From: an uncultured Dorea sp.
GTDB taxonomy: Bacteria > Bacillota_A > Clostridia > Lachnospirales > Lachnospiraceae
NCBI GenBank assembly: GCA_948468495.1
Contig: CAOKJI010000108.1
Coordinates: 1-6,588, forward strand
Direction of reading: 5' to 3'
Length of the DNA: 6,588 nucleotides
Numbering within the stretch: position 1 is the first letter of the stretch; the number at the start of each line of letters is the position of its first letter. Positions 1-4,873 of this stretch are shown here, piece after piece. The translations under genes and the position numbers were made by a program. The notes under the pieces are model-generated. The model saw only the letters and a list, made by a program, of their open reading frames with translations, did no database searches and had not been told where the DNA came from.

Positions 1-976
1 TCACTTTATAGAATCCAAGATCTTTTGTATGACTTACCTCTCCTGTCTCACCGCAACGTTTCAAATGTGCCTCAATGGCATGTTTTCCAGCATCAAAGGC
101 ATATTTCTTACTGGCCGGATTATCTGCTGTAGACGCCTTATGAACGCGCCAGTGATAGAGTATTCTGGGAATATGTACAATCCCTTCCGCCTGCTCTGTA
201 CACCTTAAAATTAAATCGTAATCCTGCGCGCCGTTATATGCCCCGTCAAAACCGCCGATACGGTTTATCAGACTTTTAGAAGCCACAAAAAAATGTGTAA
301 TATAATTATTGGATCGCAGCAAATCCTTATTAAAATCCGGCTTCATATGAGGCTGAAAATGCTCGGATAAATCTGTACTCACCTTATCTTCATCAGAATA
401 AAGCACTTCCGGCCTGCCGTATTCATTCAACGCCTTTACCACCTCATAAAGCGCGTCAGGCGTAAGCAAATCGTCATGATCCAGAAGACCCACGTACTCT
501 CCCCTTGCAATTTGCAGGGCTGCATTGGTGTTCTGCGCAATTCCCTCATTCTCCGGCACGCATACTACCCGAATCCGCTTATCTTTGCTCTTTGCAATCT
601 CTAAAATAGCAGACACCTGTTCATTCGACGGATTCGCGTTAGCAATACACAATTCCCAATTGCTGTAAGTCTGTTTTCTCACAGACTGAATCATCTGTTT
701 CAGAAATTCATCCGGCGTGTTATACACCGGCACGAGAATACTGATTAAGGGCATATCAGAAAAGATCCTCTCCCTCTGCTTCTGCAGCTCCCCGGACGAA
801 GGCTTATGGTTCTGATACCATTCTTCATAATTCACATCGTCAGTCTGAAACCGCTCTGTCAGACGTATCCAGAATTCCTTCGGCCCGAAATGATTCAGGT
901 AAAGCAAACCCTTTTTTATATTATAGGGCGACAGCTTTTTTATGATTTTCACCCAGCTAATCTTATAAGTATCCAT
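1..976 (-). CDS. Family 2 glycosyltransferase, C-terminus cut by the window edge
   Basis: Only the first 325 codons are present; the reading frame stays open to the left edge. It probably transfers a sugar from a nucleotide donor to a growing surface glycan on the cytoplasmic face of the membrane. A basic, Tyr/Trp-rich leader of about 75 residues precedes the GT-A fold. The fold opens with the strand ISILVPVYNTP (78-88) and has the metal-binding DxD within LLDHDD (164-169), YSDEDK (193-198), the acceptor-side QDYDL (251-255) and YHWR (274-277). No signal peptide or membrane segment is visible in this part. The ATG at 976 is chosen because AGGAG lies 5 bases upstream (986-982). It starts 22 bases after the rmlC stop, so it is very likely co-transcribed with the rhamnose genes, and a rhamnosyltransferase role is plausible but unproven. 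Related Firmicutes enzymes are often long and multidomain, so much of the protein may lie outside. Where many GT2 proteins have an Asp after the second strand, this one reads CIANANP (110-116). Confidence 0.93.
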   Translation of the reverse strand, partial: MDTYKISWVKIIKKLSPYNIKKGLLYLNHFGPKEFWIRLTERFQTDDVNYEEWYQNHKPSSGELQKQRERIFSDMPLISILVPVYNTPDEFLKQMIQSVRKQTYSNWELCIANANPSNEQVSAILEIAKSKDKRIRVVCVPENEGIAQNTNAALQIARGEYVGLLDHDDLLTPDALYEVVKALNEYGRPEVLYSDEDKVSTDLSEHFQPHMKPDFNKDLLRSNNYITHFFVASKSLINRIGGFDGAYNGAQDYDLILRCTEQAEGIVHIPRILYHWRVHKASTADNPASKKYAFDAGKHAIEAHLKRCGETGEVSHTKDLGFYKV

Positions 977-998
977 TCTTTCTCCTGTATAAATGTGT

Positions 999-1607
999 CT
1001 AAAACTTAAACGTATCCTTCCATCCCGCCCATTTCTGATCTTTGTCGCTTAAATTCAGCGCCGTTCCATCCTCAAACCGGTAACCTTCTGCCAATGCGTT
1101 TCCTTTGTATTCGCCAATCACGCCTGGCCACGAAATTCCTATTTCCGGATCATTCCATGCAAGGCCGCCTTCATCTCCTGGATGATAAAAATCCGTACAT
1201 TTATAACAAAATTCTGCCACATCACTTAAGACAAGAAATCCATGCGCAAATCCTTTTGAAATATAGAACTGTTTCTTATTTTCTTCCGTAAGTTCAATGC
1301 CAAACCACTTACCGTATGTACTGCTGTTTTTCCGAAGGTCAACCGCCACGTCAAAAACAGCGCCTTTAATCACTCTTACCAGCTTACCCTGCGGAAATTC
1401 CTTCTGAAAATGAAGTCCCCTGAGCACTCCTTTGGTGGAACAGGATTGATTGTCCTGTACGAATACCATATTAAGGCCTGCTTCTTCCATATCTCTCTGA
1501 TTATAGGTCTCCATAAAATATCCCCTGGCGTCGCCATGGACTGCCGGTTCAATTACACAAAGACCTTCGATTCCACCTGCATTTTTTTCCACCTTAATCT
1601 GTCCCAT
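999..1607 (-). CDS. rmlC: dTDP-4-dehydrorhamnose 3,5-epimerase (RmlC)
   Basis: Third step of dTDP-L-rhamnose synthesis: cofactor-free epimerisation at C3 and C5 of dTDP-4-keto-6-deoxy-glucose in the cytosol. The 202-residue protein is a complete cupin-type RmlC. It has HGDARGYFMETY (24-35), QDNQS (51-55), the signature GVLRGLHFQ (60-68) with the catalytic base His66, GAVFDVAVDLR (82-92), the GFAHGFLVLSD strand (119-129) and YKCTDFY (135-141), which carries the conserved active-site Tyr. WNDPEIGISWP (151-161) follows. The late LSDKD (186-190) probably supplies the Asp partner of the His; that assignment is from family knowledge, not checked by alignment. About 20 residues (162-183) sit between the last two motifs, making it longer than the roughly 180-residue enterobacterial enzymes and similar to other Gram-positive ones. 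The start is supported by AGGAGG at 1622-1617, 9 bases upstream. It is separated from rmlD by 146 bases, the widest gap within the rml set. Confidence 0.97.
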   Translation of the reverse strand: MGQIKVEKNAGGIEGLCVIEPAVHGDARGYFMETYNQRDMEEAGLNMVFVQDNQSCSTKGVLRGLHFQKEFPQGKLVRVIKGAVFDVAVDLRKNSSTYGKWFGIELTEENKKQFYISKGFAHGFLVLSDVAEFCYKCTDFYHPGDEGGLAWNDPEIGISWPGVIGEYKGNALAEGYRFEDGTALNLSDKDQKWAGWKDTFKF

Positions 1608-1753
1608 GCTTCCTGTCCTCCTAAATACACGATATCATTGATACATCCTTTATCCCAAGAAGGTACCAGGTGAAACTGATACCTTCTTAAGACTCTCTGC
1701 CAGTACATCATTCAATAAATCCCATGCGCAGACAAATATTCATACACAACAAT
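1608..1753 (-). other. Intercistronic gap between rmlD and rmlC
   Basis: This is the longest non-coding stretch in the window. It holds a 12-pair imperfect hairpin (1657-1688) and the AGGAGG ribosome binding site of rmlC (1622-1617). I found no convincing SigA promoter on the minus strand: the best candidates have poor -35 or -10 boxes. There is no terminator and no credible small gene; an 11-codon minus-strand frame beginning near 1739 lacks a ribosome binding site. The gap is most simply read as a structured spacer inside one mRNA, though a weak promoter for rmlC cannot be excluded. Confidence 0.6.
1657..1688 (-). repeat. Hairpin (inverted repeat) between rmlD and rmlC, no U tract
   Basis: The nine-base arms AAGAAGGTA (1657-1665) and TACCTTCTT (1680-1688) are perfectly complementary. 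After one C/A mismatch the stem continues as CAG/CTG (1667-1669 and 1676-1678), leaving a six-base loop (1670-1675). In the mRNA the stem ends about 35 bases before the AGGAGG of rmlC. Neither strand has a run of T after the stem, so it is not a normal Rho-independent terminator. It may be an mRNA-processing or stabilising element, or a weak attenuator; function is inferred only. Confidence 0.6.
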
Positions 1754-2695
1754 TTAGAACTCAATCTCCCGGATATATCTCGCCAGCGCATCCTGCCAGG
1801 TTGGCAGCGGCTCGAATCCATTTGCCTTTAATTTGCTCTTATCCAGACGGCTGTTAAACGGTCTTGCCGCCTTCGATACGCCGTATTCTGCCGTCGTTAC
1901 CGGAACAACGCTCAAACGATCCTCTCCGTATTCCGAACGTCCAAGCTCCGTTGCCTGCCGGAAAATCTCTTTTGTAAAATCATACCAGCTGATATATCCG
2001 CCTTCATTGGTAGCATGGTAATAGCCGTACTTATCCGTAAGTATCATGTCCACCAGAAGCCTGGCCAAATCAAAGGTGTAGGTCGGCGTACCAATCTGGT
2101 CATTTACAACTGTAATTCTATCATGTGTTTTTCCCAGATTCAACATGGTTTTGATAAAGTTCTTTCCGTTCTTTCCGAATACCCACGCAATCCGGACAAT
2201 GAAATATTTATCCAGAAGCTCGGACACTGCCAGTTCTCCCAGAAGCTTCGTCTCCCCATAAACATTCAAAGGCGCATAATCTTTACAATCCGGCAGCCAG
2301 GGTTCCTCTCCCTGTCCGTCAAATACATAATCGGTACTCAGATAGACCATCTTACAATCTAACTCTTTGCATATCTTTGCTATATTCCTGGTTCCGTCGG
2401 TATTAATCGCTTTCACAAGCTCTTTCTTGTCCTCATCTTCCGCAGCGTCCACCGCCGTCCATGCAGCGCAGTGCACCACCACGTCGGGAGCTGCCTCTTT
2501 CATAACCCGTTCTACGGACTCTGCGTCTGTAACATCCAACGGTATATAGGGAGCCTTTGTAACAGCAGTTCCATCCTGAATCCCGCCGTATACTTCTTCG
2601 ATACCAGTCCCTATACCTTCATAGCCCCGCTTTGCCAGTTCGTTCATCACATCGTGGCCAAGCTGGCCGCTGACGCCTGTCACTAATACCTTCAT
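1754..2695 (-). CDS. rmlD: dTDP-4-dehydrorhamnose reductase (RmlD)
   Basis: Last step of the pathway: NAD(P)H-dependent reduction of the 4-keto group to give dTDP-L-rhamnose. From the chosen start the protein has 313 residues and is a short-chain dehydrogenase/reductase with an extended fold. Visible motifs are the Rossmann glycine motif GVSGQLG (7-13), CAAWTAVDAAE (76-86), STDYVFDG (120-127) and the catalytic YGETK (Tyr146, Lys150). ARPFNSRLDKSKL near the C-terminus is typical of RmlD. A stretch of about 18 residues (31-49) between the first helix and LDVTD is extra compared with shorter enterobacterial RmlD proteins. The frame is open up to an ATG at 2776, which would overlap the end of rmlB by 14 bases. 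The ATG at 2695 is preferred because GGAGG (2708-2704) lies 8 bases upstream and the protein then begins directly with the beta strand MKVLVTG. It sits 67 bases after rmlB in the same operon. Confidence 0.96.
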   Translation of the reverse strand: MKVLVTGVSGQLGHDVMNELAKRGYEGIGTGIEEVYGGIQDGTAVTKAPYIPLDVTDAESVERVMKEAAPDVVVHCAAWTAVDAAEDEDKKELVKAINTDGTRNIAKICKELDCKMVYLSTDYVFDGQGEEPWLPDCKDYAPLNVYGETKLLGELAVSELLDKYFIVRIAWVFGKNGKNFIKTMLNLGKTHDRITVVNDQIGTPTYTFDLARLLVDMILTDKYGYYHATNEGGYISWYDFTKEIFRQATELGRSEYGEDRLSVVPVTTAEYGVSKAARPFNSRLDKSKLKANGFEPLPTWQDALARYIREIEF

Positions 2696-2703
2696 CTGTT
2701 TAA

Positions 2704-2708
2704 CCTCC
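2704..2708 (-). promoter_or_regulatory. Ribosome binding site that sets the rmlD start
   Basis: GGAGG on the minus strand is followed by an 8-base spacer and the ATG at 2695. The upstream in-frame ATG codons at 2776 and 2710 have no comparable site; the one at 2710 overlaps this site itself. This argues for the 313-residue form of RmlD. Confidence 0.85.
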
Positions 2709-2762
2709 ATTAATAGAATCCCCTCGTCTAATCCAAAGCTGTGGAAATTACTCTTTTCCCTG

Positions 2763-3782
2763 TTAGCGGTTTCCATACATCTTTTCGTAATAATTCTGAT
2801 ACTCGCCGGAAATAATGGTCTCCCACCACTCTTTATTGTCCAGATACCACTGAATCGTCTTCACAATTCCGTCTTTAAACATCGTCTCCGGAAGCCAGCC
2901 AAGCTCATTATGAATCTTGGTAGGATCAATCGCATAGCGCATATCATGTCCTTTGCGGTCTGTCACATAAGTAATCAGACTCTCCGGTTTGCCAAGCTCC
3001 TTACAGATAATCTTAACAATATCAATGTTCTTCATCTCATTATGGCCGCCAATATTATATATTTCACCAACGCGCCCATTATGAATAATTAAATCAATTG
3101 CCTTGCAGTGATCTTCCACATACAACCAGTCCCGCACATTCTCTCCTTTGCCATATACCGGAAGCGGTTTGTCATTCAGTGCATTGGCAATCATAAGAGG
3201 AATCAGCTTCTCTGGGAAATGATATGGGCCATAATTGTTGGAACATCTGCTGATGGTTACCGGCAGGCCATAAGTTCTGTGATAAGCCAGCACCAGAAGA
3301 TCCGCCGCTGCTTTCGACGAGCTGTAAGGGCTGCTGGTGTGAATCGGCGTCTCCTCGGTAAAGAACAAATCCGGTCTGTCCAGAGGCAAATCCCCATACA
3401 CCTCGTCGGTAGACACCTGATGATAACGAGTAATACCATACTTCCTGCAGGCGTCCATAAGAACCGCCGTCCCCTTAATATTCGTATCTAAGAATACTTC
3501 CGGATTCTCAATCGAACGGTCTACATGGCTCTCCGCCGCAAAATTCACCACAATATCCGGCTTCTCTTCCTCAAATAACCGATATACCGCCTCCCTGTCT
3601 GTAATACTCTCCTTTACAAAACGGAAATTCGGATTGTCCATCACAGGCGCAAGGGTCGACAAATTCCCTGCGTAAGTCAGGCAGTCCAGACATACAATCC
3701 GGTAATCCGGATATTTATCTAACATGTGAAATACAAAATTACTTCCGATAAATCCGGCTCCGCCGGTTACAATAATTGTCAT
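2763..3782 (-). CDS. rmlB: dTDP-glucose 4,6-dehydratase (RmlB)
   Basis: Second step: NAD+-dependent conversion of dTDP-glucose to dTDP-4-keto-6-deoxy-glucose, an intermediate also shared by other deoxysugar pathways. The 339-residue protein is full length for the family. It has the Rossmann motif GGAGFIG (7-13), LDCLTYAGN (32-40), the substrate/cofactor segment AAESHVDRSIENP (82-94), the catalytic triplet Thr125-Asp126-Glu127 within STDEVYGD and YSSSK (Tyr153, Lys157). SRCSNNYGPYHFPEKLIP follows, as does the nucleotide-binding part around RDWLYVEDHCKAI. Having Asp-Glu after the Thr separates it from UDP-galactose epimerases, which lack this acid/base pair. The start is supported by AGGAG at 3795-3791, 8 bases upstream. 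It follows rmlA by 63 bases and precedes rmlD by 67 bases, consistent with one operon. No defects were seen. Confidence 0.98.
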   Translation of the reverse strand: MTIIVTGGAGFIGSNFVFHMLDKYPDYRIVCLDCLTYAGNLSTLAPVMDNPNFRFVKESITDREAVYRLFEEEKPDIVVNFAAESHVDRSIENPEVFLDTNIKGTAVLMDACRKYGITRYHQVSTDEVYGDLPLDRPDLFFTEETPIHTSSPYSSSKAAADLLVLAYHRTYGLPVTISRCSNNYGPYHFPEKLIPLMIANALNDKPLPVYGKGENVRDWLYVEDHCKAIDLIIHNGRVGEIYNIGGHNEMKNIDIVKIICKELGKPESLITYVTDRKGHDMRYAIDPTKIHNELGWLPETMFKDGIVKTIQWYLDNKEWWETIISGEYQNYYEKMYGNR

Positions 3783-3816
3783 AAATTTCTCTCCTCTTTC
3801 TTCTTATCCTATTATT

Positions 3817-3845
3817 GACCGCAGTCATAACTATCCTGCACGGTC
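3817..3845 (-). repeat. Hairpin immediately after the rmlA stop codon
   Basis: GACCG (3817-3821) pairs with CGGTC (3841-3845) and CAG (3822-3824) with CTG (3836-3838). A two-base bulge lies at 3839-3840 and the loop is 11 bases. The stem begins with the base directly after the rmlA stop in the mRNA. No U tract follows, so it does not look like a terminator. It may protect the 3' end of an rmlA message or mark a processing site; this is inference and the stem is only moderately long. Confidence 0.4.
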
Positions 3846-4742
3846 CTAATATAAGTTCTCCTGATATTTTCCGTCCAGAACATCCTTCAAATACTGTCCG
3901 TACTGATTCTTCTTCAGAAGCTCATACTCCTTCAGCACGTCGTCCTTCGTAATCCAGCCGTTTAAGTAGGCAATCTCTTCCAGACAGGCAATCTTACGAT
4001 GCTGGTGAGTTTCCACCGTTTTCACAAAATTCGTCGCATCTACAAGACTCTCATGGGTTCCGGTATCCAGCCAGGTAAATCCCTGCCCTAAAAGCTCTAC
4101 ATTCAGCTTCCCTTTCTCCAGATAAATCCGGTTCAAATCCGTAATCTCTAATTCTCCTCTGGCGCTGGGCTGTAAGTTCTTGGCATAATCAATTACCTTA
4201 TTATCATAAAAATACAAGCCTGTCACACAGTAGTTACTCTTCGGGTGAGCTGGCTTCTCCTCAATCGAAACTGCCTTTCCCGCATGATCAAATTCCACAA
4301 TGCCAAACCGCTCCGGATCATCCACATAATATCCGAACACCGTCGCGCCATTGCCGGACTCCGCATTCCCAACCGCCGCCATCAGCCGCTTCTTCAAACC
4401 ATGCCCGGCAAAGATATTGTCCCCCAGCACCATAGCCGCCGTATCATCGCCAATAAACTTCTCCCCGATAATAAACGCCTGGGCAAGCCCGTCCGGACTT
4501 GGCTGCACTTCATAAGACAAATTCACGCCAAACTGACTCCCGTCTCCCAGAAGCTCCTGAAACCTCGGCGTATCCTGCGGCGTAGAAATAATCAGAATAT
4601 CGCGAATCCCAGCATTCATCAGCACAGACATGGGATAATAAATCATCGGCTTGTCATAAATCGGCAATAACTGTTTCGATGTTACCATGGTCAGCGGATA
4701 TAAACGTGTTCCAGAGCCTCCCGCTAAAATAATTCCTTTCAT
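3846..4742 (-). CDS. rmlA: Glucose-1-phosphate thymidylyltransferase (RmlA)
   Basis: First and committed step: joins dTTP and alpha-glucose-1-phosphate to give dTDP-glucose and pyrophosphate, in the cytosol. The enzyme is normally inhibited by the end product dTDP-L-rhamnose (family knowledge). The 298-residue protein is full length. It begins with the nucleotidyltransferase signature [13 protein letters not shown] (6-18) and the catalytic Lys in [11 protein letters not shown] (22-32). [10 protein letters not shown] (80-89) lines the nucleotide and sugar site. LGDNIF (106-111) carries the first metal-binding Asp108, EEKP is at 161-164, and [13 protein letters not shown] (221-233) carries the second metal-binding Asp226. 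The C-terminal helices (about 240-298) match the short homotetrameric RmlA class rather than long GalU or GlmU proteins. The start is supported by GGAGG at 4753-4749, 6 bases upstream. It is the first rml gene behind the promoter at 4819-4847. Confidence 0.98.
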   Translation of the reverse strand: MKGIILAGGSGTRLYPLTMVTSKQLLPIYDKPMIYYPMSVLMNAGIRDILIISTPQDTPRFQELLGDGSQFGVNLSYEVQPSPDGLAQAFIIGEKFIGDDTAAMVLGDNIFAGHGLKKRLMAAVGNAESGNGATVFGYYVDDPERFGIVEFDHAGKAVSIEEKPAHPKSNYCVTGLYFYDNKVIDYAKNLQPSARGELEITDLNRIYLEKGKLNVELLGQGFTWLDTGTHESLVDATNFVKTVETHQHRKIACLEEIAYLNGWITKDDVLKEYELLKKNQYGQYLKDVLDGKYQENLY

Positions 4743-4818
4743 TCGTAACCTCCATCATATGTTTTCTTTAGTATTTACAAATTTTCCATATTCAACACAG
4801 TTTCAAATTACTATAGAC

Positions 4819-4847
4819 ATTATAAAGGGAACTACGTCCTCCTTCAA
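4819..4847 (-). promoter_or_regulatory. SigA-type promoter for the rml genes
   Basis: On the minus strand, TTGAAG (4847-4842) and a perfect TATAAT (4824-4819) are separated by exactly 17 bases, the optimal spacing. The -10 box matches 6/6 and the -35 box 4/6. Transcription would start near 4814-4812, giving a leader of about 70 bases before the rmlA start, with GGAGG just ahead of the ATG. The leader is A/T-rich; I see no riboswitch, attenuator or clear operator in it. This suggests the rhamnose genes can be expressed independently of the membrane-protein gene upstream. Confidence 0.75.
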
Positions 4848-4873
4848 GTTCTTTTGCGAAATATTTCCTTCTC

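Noticed and set aside
1633..1643. Short palindrome TATCATTGATA before rmlC, possible operator
   Set aside because: Five-base A/T-rich arms are expected by chance, there is no second copy, and there is no good promoter beside it.
1690..1753. Possible promoter or leader peptide for rmlC in the rmlD-rmlC gap
   Set aside because: The best -35/-10 pair (TTGAAT-17-TCTTAA) has a poor -10 box, and the 11-codon frame has no ribosome binding site.
2015..2362. Plus-strand open frame of 115 codons opposite rmlD
   Set aside because: Antisense shadow of rmlD with no domain or context support.
2763..2776. Overlap between rmlB and rmlD
   Set aside because: The overlap exists only if the unsupported rmlD start at 2776 is used; with the start at 2695 the genes are 67 bases apart.
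3108..3491. Plus-strand open frame of 127 codons opposite rmlB
   Set aside because: Fully antisense to rmlB with no recognisable domain; a by-product of codon bias on the other strand.
4245..4670. Plus-strand open frame of 141 codons opposite rmlA
   Set aside because: It lies entirely antisense to a strongly supported enzyme gene, is rich in Arg, His and Ile as expected of a shadow frame, and matches no family I recognise.
4838..4844. AAGGAGG ribosome-binding-like sequence on the minus strand between the -35 and -10 boxes
   Set aside because: No ATG, GTG or TTG follows at a workable distance, so it does not start a small gene; it is part of the promoter spacer.
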